Source: Kappaphycus alvarezii
Taxonomy: Eukaryota > Rhodophyta > Florideophyceae > Gigartinales > Solieriaceae
Assembly (NCBI GenBank): GCA_002205965.3
Contig: NADL03000778.1
Location: 178,939 to 242,938 of the forward strand
Length of the DNA stretch: 64,000 bases
Direction: 5' to 3'
Below the pieces are notes generated by a model. The model saw only the letters and a program-made list of their open reading frames with translations, made no database searches and was not told the DNA's origin. Positions within the stretch are counted from its first letter, which is position 1. Each line of letters starts with the position of its first letter. This document shows positions 10,228-18,905 of this stretch, one piece after another. Both the position numbers and the translations under genes were made by a program.

Positions 10228-13200
10228 CTAATTCCAAGTGCAAACCCGTTCTTCCGACAACCCCCTTTCAGCGTAGCTTCTTACCAGCTCATTCAGCTTT
10301 GGCAACCGTTCCTTCAAGCACATCGCCATCGCAACGAGCCTATCGAAATGAATGTTGGAGCTCAGCTCCTTTGACGCGACATCAGTACTTTGGTACTGAT
10401 AGTAGCTCAGCCAAAAGTTGATCAACTTGACAAAGTTTTCAAACACTTCAACAGGCTGCAGGGAACGCAAGCTCTGACGGGTGTCCCCATTGGCTTTCAT
10501 TGATTCCAGAACCATTTCCACCGTTTCGGATAAGAACATGTCTAGACACTCCTCAGTACCGCAAGACGTCACTAGAAGAATCAGCGCCGTATTCACGCAG
10601 CAGATGTTCTCAAAGTTTAGATCTTCCACTCTTACGCTGACAAGCAAATCGTGGAGAAGACGAACTCTAAATGTCTCTAGAAAGTCCCACAGTAAACAGC
10701 CTTCGAAATCGTATGGAACCGTAGTCTCCCCATTGATGCTGGCGGCGTAATCTTCGCAGCGAAACTTCTCCAGTGAAATTAAAAGCGATCGTATGAAAAC
10801 ATTCGAGTCGACTAGCCGGTCTGACACAGCCTTCAGAAGGTTGGGGAGCAGTGTCGGGTCCCGTCGAAACATTTCGTTCATCACATTGAACAGGGACCTG
10901 TTCCACTTGACCAATTGGCCGAGAAGGTCGAAACTTGTTTGGCGAAACTGATTCCACTGGCCTGGCACTTTTGTGCTTTCTGATAACTCGTAAAGCAAGT
11001 GCACTAGTAATCCTCCTTCGGCGATCAAGCTCTTTTGTGTAGAACTTGCCCAACGCAAGTAGCTCTCTATGCAGCCTGACAGTAAGTGTCGCCGTGTGCT
11101 ATCCTGACTGAGTCGGCCATGGTTTTTAGTCAGGATTTTGGTTACTTTGCAGAGGAGTCCTCTGCTCTGAACGTCACGAGTACCCAGATCTCTACCTTCT
11201 TTCATCGAAGATGATGTGGCTTTTCGAACCAAAAGGCTCCAATCCTTCGAAGTACGGGGGTTGGATCGAGGACTGATCCTCGACCGCTGCTCGCTGGCTC
11301 GGCGGGTGTCACAAGGCAACGAAAGCGATATCGAAGACATAACTTGAGAGTGAGAATCGCCCGCGAGGCGCTTCATCCCGCTTTGCTTGATGTCCATGAG
11401 ATCTGATCCATCGTCGATCGGGCTCGAGCTGAGGGAGAGCGAATTTATGCCAAAGGTAGCGACCTCCGGGGAAGATGTCAGGGATGCCGGTGAAGACAGC
11501 ACTGTGCTCTCTACATCTGTGTCTGGGCATGTCTCGATAGCCCTTAGCCGATCTATTTCTCCGTCGGAGAACAGCAAGTTTAGTCTACCACCCTCCAAGT
11601 CTAACCCATCGCACATGTAATGAAGGAGCCGAATGTAGTGAAGTTTCAGCGACTCTTCTGTTTTAGTTTCCCGTGCAGATTCTGTCCAGTCTAGGGCATC
11701 GCAGAATCTGCTAAGCACGGGGAAAATTCCACTTCCTATAAGCAGTTCTTGCACATCAGACTTGCGTCGCCCGATCAGCATAGAGTAGAGGACGAACAGG
11801 ACTTCGACTTGATGGGATGACATCAGCATCCCATTAATCGATAGTTCTGAGCACATATTTTCCTCATCGTCAGCCGAGGGATCACTCCCTGTCTGACCTC
11901 TTAAACCGTCTGTCGCGACGCCACTGGGGCTCTGCTGTGCGGAATTCGCAGAGGCCCCATCTGCATCTATCTGTTCACCGTTTTCGTTTTCGCCTTGTGT
12001 CCCCTCCGCATTGTCGACTAGGAAGCTCGTAACCGCTGACAAGTCGATGAAACCGTGGGTTTCACCGGGGGCCAAACGGATGTCAACGCCAAACGTTCCG
12101 AGCATTGAACGCCGTCGTTTCTCTCTAAAGACTTGGTCGTCCCAGGAGCCTTTTGCATGCTCTCTCTCAACTTTTGAAATGCGCTTATCTAACACGTCCC
12201 AGCACTGTGTCCCCGCCAGCTCGGCATCCTTTGCATCCATCCCAGTTAGTTTCCTAAACACCATGTACAATACGCGCCTCCTAACTTGGTCCTCATCCGG
12301 TAGGGAAGCTCCCCCGCTGACACCTCCTACCCCAGCCTCTGCCTGCCCACCAGCCTGCGCCCCTTGTCCCGCCCCGTTATGATCGGCAATATTGCCAGTG
12401 GCTGGAAACCCAGGCATGCCATACTCGGTGTTGGATGGTTCTTCCCCAGTCGGGAGCGGCTGAACATCCATGACAACCTGCATATCGGCGTGAAACCCAA
12501 ACTCTGGGGGCCCGTTGCCTGGCTGGGGAGCCGCATGTGCGTTTGGAGAGTTGTCGCCAAACACTACATCGGCACTCGGATCGCCCTGAATAGCTACCAA
12601 AGTAGCACGCAAAGGGGCGGGCTGCGGCGGGGCTTCCTGGATAATATCGGCGGCATCAAAGTTGAGGGTAAAAGCGCCGCTGCGAATAGCATGATCGACA
12701 AGTAGGAGCTCATCCCTGGGACCCGGCGGAACGGCTATAAGCTTGACGAGTTTCTGAAAGAGACCAGGAATAGCCAGCAAGACGGCGTGGTTGCGATCGC
12801 GCAGGGCGTGATCGGCGGCTTTGACATAGCTCCTACGAGCGCGGAGTTGGTCTGCAGCGGGTTCAATGCGCTGCCAGTCGTTTGAAGGAAGGTGTGAGGG
12901 GAGGGAGCAGGCGCCGGTGCAGTGGTCGCCGCCACAGAGAGGAATATCTCGTTCATCGACGAGCGGGGCGAGGACGCGACAGAAGAGGCCGAGTTGGAAC
13001 GGGGTGAGGACATGGATGATGGCCGGGAGGGAGGGAATGGTGGAGAGGTCAAAGATGCGGCGGACGGGGGCCGAGTGAAGGGTTTCCTCCATGAGGGCGA
13101 GGGAAAGCTCGACGGCATTCGGGACGCGAATGGCGGAGAAGAGAAGCGGGAGGAGACGAGGGTCTTCGGCTAGGCGGGTGGTGAGGAGGTCGGATGAGGC

Positions 13201-13887
13201 GGCAAGGGTGTTAATGGCGCGGAGGAGGGTAACAATAAACGGGTGAAGAATTTGAGACGAGGCCGGGTGCTTGATCAAAGGGATGTAAGGCTTCCATGGT
13301 AGCGGGGCAGTGGGTGGGGGTAGTAGGGAGGGGTTGGAAAAGTTGAGAAAGTGGGTGACGCGGGCCAGCATGGAAACGAGTAGACGAGGAATTTGGGTCT
13401 CTGCGATGAAATGGATGTATGCGACATCCGGGGGATCTGGATGTTCGAGTGGAAAGATGAGGGTGTTGAGGGGCCCATCGAGTTCCTTGACTGCACGCTG
13501 AAAAGATTGAAGAGTTAGACGGGATGTGGAGGTGAGGTTGCAGGGTGGGAATGGGGCGTTGCAGGGCGGGAAAGCATTGTCAAAGAGACGGGAGAGACGA
13601 TCTGCCTGGGCGATATGGGGCGTAGTGGGTTTGGAATGTGAGGGTTGTGGAGAGTGAGGGCGGGGGGGTGAGGGGAGAGGGTGTAGCGATCGACAAAGGA
13701 TGTGGGGCGGAGGTAGGGTGACATGGTTAAGGGTAGGGGGAAGGGAGGGACAGAAGGAAAGGCGGTGGGGTGATTGAACGAGTTGATTGAGTTGAGGCCG
13801 ATTAAGCAAATGGAAAACAAAAGTGCAAGGTTGGGTTGGAGAAGGGAGAGGCGCAACAGTTGGCGACAGTGGGTGGGCAAGGTTCAA
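10228..13887 (-). CDS. TRPC4AP/TRUSS-like armadillo-type protein
   Basis: A protein of about 1,200 residues homologous to TRPC4AP (TRUSS), in animals a substrate receptor of CUL4-DDB1 ubiquitin ligases. The N-terminal part holds SRLTLQSFQRAVKELDG, a TIPSLPAIIHVLTPFQLGLF block and FCRVLAPLVDERD, matching the family's PNLSSLVSNFDQQQLANFCR region. The middle is a long acidic, Gly/Ala-rich insertion (about residues 450-640). The C-terminal third matches closely: VEVLFVLYSMLIGRR, LLHYMCDGLDLEGG, FDLLGQLVKWNRSLFNVMNE, RLVDSNVFIRSLLISLEKF, INFWLSYYQYQ. The frame is open for 3.6 kb without a break, unlike its neighbours. No in-frame ATG exists in the first 170 codons (the open frame begins with TTG at 13887), so the start is unresolved, with an upstream frame break or a short 5' exon possible. 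Confidence 0.8.
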   Translation of the reverse strand: MNLAHPLSPTVAPLPSPTQPCTFVFHLLNRPQLNQLVQSPHRLSFCPSLPPTLNHVTLPPPHILCRSLHPLPSPPRPHSPQPSHSKPTTPHIAQADRLSRLFDNAFPPCNAPFPPCNLTSTSRLTLQSFQRAVKELDGPLNTLIFPLEHPDPPDVAYIHFIAETQIPRLLVSMLARVTHFLNFSNPSLLPPPTAPLPWKPYIPLIKHPASSQILHPFIVTLLRAINTLAASSDLLTTRLAEDPRLLPLLFSAIRVPNAVELSLALMEETLHSAPVRRIFDLSTIPSLPAIIHVLTPFQLGLFCRVLAPLVDERDIPLCGGDHCTGACSLPSHLPSNDWQRIEPAADQLRARRSYVKAADHALRDRNHAVLLAIPGLFQKLVKLIAVPPGPRDELLLVDHAIRSGAFTLNFDAADIIQEAPPQPAPLRATLVAIQGDPSADVVFGDNSPNAHAAPQPGNGPPEFGFHADMQVVMDVQPLPTGEEPSNTEYGMPGFPATGNIADHNGAGQGAQAGGQAEAGVGGVSGGASLPDEDQVRRRVLYMVFRKLTGMDAKDAELAGTQCWDVLDKRISKVEREHAKGSWDDQVFREKRRRSMLGTFGVDIRLAPGETHGFIDLSAVTSFLVDNAEGTQGENENGEQIDADGASANSAQQSPSGVATDGLRGQTGSDPSADDEENMCSELSINGMLMSSHQVEVLFVLYSMLIGRRKSDVQELLIGSGIFPVLSRFCDALDWTESARETKTEESLKLHYIRLLHYMCDGLDLEGGRLNLLFSDGEIDRLRAIETCPDTDVESTVLSSPASLTSSPEVATFGINSLSLSSSPIDDGSDLMDIKQSGMKRLAGDSHSQVMSSISLSLPCDTRRASEQRSRISPRSNPRTSKDWSLLVRKATSSSMKEGRDLGTRDVQSRGLLCKVTKILTKNHGRLSQDSTRRHLLSGCIESYLRWASSTQKSLIAEGGLLVHLLYELSESTKVPGQWNQFRQTSFDLLGQLVKWNRSLFNVMNEMFRRDPTLLPNLLKAVSDRLVDSNVFIRSLLISLEKFRCEDYAASINGETTVPYDFEGCLLWDFLETFRVRLLHDLLVSVRVEDLNFENICCVNTALILLVTSCGTEECLDMFLSETVEMVLESMKANGDTRQSLRSLQPVEVFENFVKLINFWLSYYQYQSTDVASKELSSNIHFDRLVAMAMCLKERLPKLNELVRSYAERGLSEERVCTWN

Positions 13888-14578
13888 GTAGGCCCGTTGG
13901 AGAAAGTCGGGAAAAAAAAATTAAAGTGACGAGCTGGCCCCGGACCCAACCGGAATGGTATTAGCTCAAGGTGTGTTTTGAGTTAAAATGGGGCACTGTG
14001 TAACAAAAGTACAAAAGTATCCAGTGGGAGGGGGGTTACTCAATTTTGTTATCCAAATCGCATGTAAGCCCTTGGAGGAGGTTGGACACAACTATTGTCC
14101 TCCCAGTCTCAGTAAAAGGACAGTTGTATGCAATTCGTTTATTCAAGCAAATGCGTCGTGCATTTTCATTGGCTCGACGACGTTGAAACACATCTGCCAC
14201 GAAAGTTTGAGGCAGCGGGAAACCAAATTCCCTCGTTGTAACACAGTGTGCACACAGCGGCTTGTGTCCAAACTACCCTCTCACACCTGTCCACCTCCTC
14301 TATACTGTACACTATCAAGTAATTTACACCACATTACAGCATTACAGTACAGTCGAGTAACACATATGACAAACCATCTCTTACAGTATGAGCACACTAC
14401 TTGCCATAACTCAGCCGTCAATCGTATCTCGCCAACATCTCAAAACTGCCTCCCCCCCCCAAACTTTGCTGCAATCTCGCTGACGATCCAGCTTGATCAG
14501 CTAGATCCACCCTCCGCCCGCCTACCCACTCCGTTGATCACCCTCCCGCCGCCATTTCCAGCCCACCTTCCCGATTCC
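13888..14578. promoter_or_regulatory. Shared upstream region of two divergent genes
   Basis: The minus-strand TRPC4AP-like gene and the plus-strand acyl-activating enzyme diverge from here. It holds TACAGT-type hexamers around 14302-14310 and 14343-14356, and a C-rich stretch approaching the downstream gene. No TATA box is clear and no gene is supported. Confidence 0.45.
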
Positions 14579-16821
14579 ATGGCTTCCATTCTCTCCCTCC
14601 CTCCCCACCCCCCTGCCCAACTCTCACTCCCTCCCTCACTCCTCCCATAGCCTTTCTCCCCTGCACCCCAACTCTCACCTCTACATTCTGCAATCCATCC
14701 ATTTCATTCCCCCGCCTCCATCCTCCCCAATCTCCATCCACACCATTCCCACTCACGCCAGCTCCACAAACTCCGCCCCGCCACGTGTCCGTCGCCCCCA
14801 TTCCCCTCACACCCACACCCCTTTCCCTACCCCTCCCCCTCCCCCACCAAAGGTGTTCCCCCGCACTGGATTTCACTCGCCTCTTCCATCCCTGCCGTGT
14901 TTTCCTCCCTCGCTCAAAATCCTCTCCTTTCCGCCCGCACCGCCCTCGTCGACCAACATCACGGCCCCTCCGTCTCCCTCACCTTTTCGCAGTATCATTC
15001 CCGTCCAACAACTCGCCGCCGCCCTCGCCGCAAACGGCATTCGTTCCGGAGATGTCGTCTCCTTGTTTTCTGAAAACTCACATCGATGGGCCATCGCAGA
15101 TCTCGCTATTATGACCCTTGGCGCCGCCGCTGCAGTCAGGGCGCCGCAGCCCCGCTTCCAGAGCTCGTTTACATTTATCGACACTCTCGCAGCATCGCTC
15201 TCGTCGTTGAGAATCTTTCCGTCTTGGATACCCTCATTGCCGCAGGCTTGCATCCTTCCACCATTCGATTCGTCCTCGTCTTGTTTGATTCCACAGAGTC
15301 GTATCGTTCTGCACCCTTTCCTGTCTATTCCTATGATCACTTTTTGCAAATCGGCGCCGCCGTTCCCGTACACAACCGCCCTACATGCGCAAATGTCACC
15401 CGCCATGATATTGCCACCGTCTTGTATACCAGTGGGACTACTGGTAATCCAAAGGGCGTCCCTCTAACACATGACAATATCTTGGCCCAGTTGGAGGATA
15501 TTAGTCTCGGTTCATTGGATCCTGGTCCCGGCTCCGTCTTTCTTAGTATACTCCCATGCTGGCATGTCTTTGAGCGCACCGCTGCTTATTGGTGTTTGAG
15601 CAAAGGCGTTACCCTAGTCTATACAAACAAGCGACGCTTTCGCGAAGATTTGGTCAAGCACAGGCCCGATTTGCTCATTTCTGTCCCGCGTGTATTTGAG
15701 AGTCTCCACGAGGCCGTTATGACAAAACTGGAGGCCGCCTCGATGGTTCGCAGAGCCATTTTTGCAATGTTTTACGCCATCTCCCTCGCTTTTGTACACG
15801 CTAGGAAAAGACTGTTCAAGCTTGATGTGACGCTGCCTCGGAAATGGGGGGCCGCGGGAAGACTCTGGGACATGATGCTGTTTGCCCTGCTCACGCCCCT
15901 GTATTTTGTAGCCGAGAGAATATTGTGGAGCAAGTTGCGAGAAAGATTTGGAGGGAGATTGCGCATCTGCTTGTCGGGAGGGGGGTCTCTTGCAGGCTAT
16001 TTGGAGGACTTTTTTGAATGCGTTGGAGTGACTATTTGTGTCGGATACGGGCTCACTGAGACTTCCCCTGTGATCGCCAATCGATTTGGAGAGCATAATG
16101 TCAGGGGATCGACAGGAATGCCGCTTCCCAGGGCGTTTGTCAAACTCGTCGATTTGGAGAAAAAAGAGATTGTCAAGCCGGGGCAACTCGGAACTCTATT
16201 TGTTGGTGGCCCGTATGTTTTTTCCGGGTATCTAAAGGATCCCGAGGCGACAGCAAAGGCATTCGACTCGGAGGGATACTTCAATACAGGCGACCTAGCG
16301 TACAATACTCCTGAGGGTGACATTGTCATGGCGGGACGAAGCAAAGATATCATTGTCCTTTCAAACGGGGAGAACATCGAGCCCGGCCCAATCGAGGATG
16401 CCATTTCTGCGTCCCCGCTCATTGATCAAATCATGCTTGTGGACAGGACCAACGGGCATTGGGTGCCTTGGTGGTTCCAAGATTGGCCTATCTCGTCACT
16501 GAAGGTTTGCTGGACCAAGAATACCGCGCGCAATTGGAAAAGTTGGTACAGTCTCCAGATGAAAATGCGGCCGAGCTTCGGAGGCATGAAGTTCAACTTT
16601 TGAATTTGCCTGGGTTGAGAGATGCGATTGGCAAAGATATAAGAAAAATGAATGAATTACGATCAAACTTCTCCCCTCTGGATCGAGTTTCGAATTTCCG
16701 GCTCATACTCGTACCTTTCACCGTGGAGAATGGCATGGCTACCCAAACTCTCAAGATTAAGAAGAATGTCATTAGCAAAGTTTACGCTCCCGAGATAGCA
16801 GAAACATTCTCGAGGATGTAA
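14579..16821 (+). CDS. Plastid-type long-chain acyl-ACP/acyl-CoA synthetase (AAE15/16-like), frame-broken
   Basis: ATP-dependent activation of free fatty acids to acyl-AMP and then a thioester; the AAE15/16 and cyanobacterial Aas group works in plastids. Blocks in order: LAQNPLLSARTALVDQHHG (14909 onwards), LTFSQYHS, VQQLAAALAANGIRSGDVVS, LFSENSHRWAIADLAIM, LPELVYIYRHSRSIALVVEN, the P-loop-like YTSGTTGNPKGVPLTH, LPCWHVFERTAAYW, GYGLTETSPVIANRF, YFNTGDLA, GRSKDIIVLSNGENIEPGPIE and a C-terminal domain from GQDQRALGALVVP to the stop at 16819-16821. Frame changes occur near 15005, 15130 (AGGGCG, expected one more G) and 16440 (GTGGACAG, expected one more G). The ATG at 14579 (MASILSLPPHPPAQ) suits a transit peptide, but at least one more break in the C-rich leader is needed, so the start is tentative. 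Confidence 0.85.
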
Positions 16822-17441
16822 AGCACCCCAAACAGGAAACTTTATGGTATTCGGCTGGGTATGGGAGATCCCTTTCTCGCCAAGCTGCTGGCAATATTCT
16901 AATGGCTATTCAGGAGGATTGCACAACATGGCCACCCATAGGCAAAATCTACACCTTTCTGTGGGATACCAAATCTACACTCATGCCATTTGTCAAACGT
17001 CTTGAGCGAAATGGGTTTGGTTTCCCAACCTGCTGTGAAATAAGAATACCCCCGAAATAGTGCTTTGGATTTGGCAGGAACGGGTAACAAGCATCTTAAC
17101 ACAGATAGTCTAGACTGGAAAAGAGCCGTAAAGCAGAGGCTAAACATCCCATAACAAACCTCCGAAATCCTCTATACACCCCTGAAGAACCGCATGATGA
17201 GCAAACAACGCTGCCCTCTGGCTTCAACTTGTTAGCCGTTCCACGGGAGGTAATAATTGGGTCTTTGCTCGCCTTCTCGGTCTCGCTTCGCCAGCCGAGC
17301 TGAACCACAAGTAGTCTGAAATAGGCACTGGGTTTTCACCCACCTGCATTTCTAGTTTTAGCGATCTGTCCCTCGGATCAAACGCATCTGCAGGACCGGG
17401 GTTCAACATCACTGAGATCATTTTTGGCATGGAGGGGGTCA
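16822..17441. other. Convergent intergenic region
   Basis: Lies between the ends of two convergent genes. I see no coding, RNA or repeat feature here. Confidence 0.5.
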
Positions 17442-18488
17442 TTAGGGAGGTTCAATGAGCAAATCAGTTTTGGTCGTTTCGGTACCATTGATCTGCTTTG
17501 CTCTCAAAAGCTCCCTGTCCCTTTCCTCCAAAGCCAGCAACTGCCGTTGTGCCCTTGTCTTAACGCCATACTCAAACTTGACATGATCGGCCCCCAAGAG
17601 ACAAACCAGGAGCGCGTCCGGGATTTCGCGTATTGCTTTTACTGCCCTCGTTGCCATCGCTTCGTCTCGCAGCACTCTTGCCGTGTAAAAGGAATTAAAG
17701 TTGATGGCCTCTCGCAGAAGGCCCATCTTAAAATGAGTCGCGTAGCTTGGGGTGATGCACTCACTAATGTATCTCTTGAAAGCTGGTTCCTTTGATATAG
17801 TTGCAAAAACGAGCGGGTTCCCGATGTGAGTTCGGATCTCTTCCCCTGACAAGCCCTCAATTCCGCGATCGGACTTCACTTTCGCTAATATCTCGGAGTT
17901 TAGACTTAATGCTACAAGTGGAATTCTCTTCTCCTTGCACAGTCGCAAAACGGGCAGATAAAGCTCATAGGGCCAAACCCATCGGTCATCCCATTCCGTG
18001 CGAAAGTACAGCTCAAGCTCGTCGATATCTCCGGCAATATAGCTGTCTAACGCTGGCTGGAATCTCTGCTGTACCATTTCTAGGCCTACCACCACTGGCC
18101 TTCTCTGGCGTAAAGCCTTGATTATCCTGGCTTGAAGTGTATGATCCACCAGGGAGTTGTGGTGTTCACCAAGAAATATCGCTCTGGAGTTGACGGCATC
18201 AGTCACCGCAGCTTCGATATCGACAGGGAGAAGATTCACAGTGGAAACTGATGTGGGTATCACGGAAAATACTGTTGTTCCACCTTGAGGAGAAGAATCA
18301 GAGACCACAGTATCTTTGCTAAATCCATGTGAGCCTTGTTGCGACAGTGTGCTCACTGCTGCGCAAGCAAGGAAACGCAGCAGATGACGGCGGGGAAATG
18401 GGGCAGCACAGACCCAGCGATTGTGGCGGACTCGACGGGTTTTGGAAGAAGGTTCATGCAAGTACGGTGAGGGGACAAAAGCAGACAT
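17442..18488 (-). CDS. ChaN-like (DUF399) protein with plastid-type presequence
   Basis: Predicted 348 residues. The ChaN/haem-binding uptake-like fold is indicated by AIFLGEHHNSLVDHTLQ (the metal/haem-site GEHH), VVVGLEMVQQRFQPALD, YIAGDIDELELYFRTEW and the C-terminal GADHVKFEYGV. Bacterial ChaN binds haem; the role of algal homologues is unknown. I choose the ATG at 18488: MSAFVPSPYLHEPSS has the AFVPSP form of red-algal transit peptides and is followed by RRHLLRFLACAAVSTL, a possible second, lumen-targeting segment. An in-frame ATG at 18566 is the alternative. The frame is open to 18905, but a TATA-like box at 18645-18654 argues that the upstream part is 5' flank. Confidence 0.8.
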   Translation of the reverse strand: MSAFVPSPYLHEPSSKTRRVRHNRWVCAAPFPRRHLLRFLACAAVSTLSQQGSHGFSKDTVVSDSSPQGGTTVFSVIPTSVSTVNLLPVDIEAAVTDAVNSRAIFLGEHHNSLVDHTLQARIIKALRQRRPVVVGLEMVQQRFQPALDSYIAGDIDELELYFRTEWDDRWVWPYELYLPVLRLCKEKRIPLVALSLNSEILAKVKSDRGIEGLSGEEIRTHIGNPLVFATISKEPAFKRYISECITPSYATHFKMGLLREAINFNSFYTARVLRDEAMATRAVKAIREIPDALLVCLLGADHVKFEYGVKTRAQRQLLALEERDRELLRAKQINGTETTKTDLLIEPP

Positions 18489-18644
18489 CGATGCAGTGTG
18501 CCTTTTCAGACATGAAGCTCTGGTGCCGAGAACCTCTACGAACAGATGCCGCGTTCTCCTACTCATTCGCTCTGCTTCCTGTCGACTGAGGTGAAAAAAT
18601 TTTAGGTTCGTTGGGGAAACAAGGTCCTGACGCTGTGATGTTCC

Positions 18645-18654
18645 AAAATATATA
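18645..18654 (-). promoter_or_regulatory. TATA-like box of the ChaN-like gene
   Basis: The minus strand reads TATATATTTT about 80 bp before the first plausible ATG (18566) and 157 bp before the preferred one (18488). This suits transcription starting near 18615. Confidence 0.5.
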
Positions 18655-18905
18655 TCACATACGCTTAAGACAGTCAAATAGCGAAGAGCAAGTAATTTCA
18701 AGATAAACCTCACAAGACATTCACAGGTCACAAGTGTGCACTGCTTCTTGAGGTCTGCTCTATGCGCAGTCTCTGCACTAATGCGCGTACTTTGCTCAGA
18801 ACAGTCAGTGCCTAAAGGCCCGCTACCCGCACGCAGCGATGAGAGCGTGATTGCCACAATGCTTACGTACAACCGCATGGGTATATTTAAGAGGCATTCT
18901 GTCAA

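Noticed and set aside
18489..18905. N-terminal extension of the ChaN-like frame
   Set aside because: A TATA-like box lies inside it and the sequence lacks similarity; the transit-peptide-like start at 18488 fits better.
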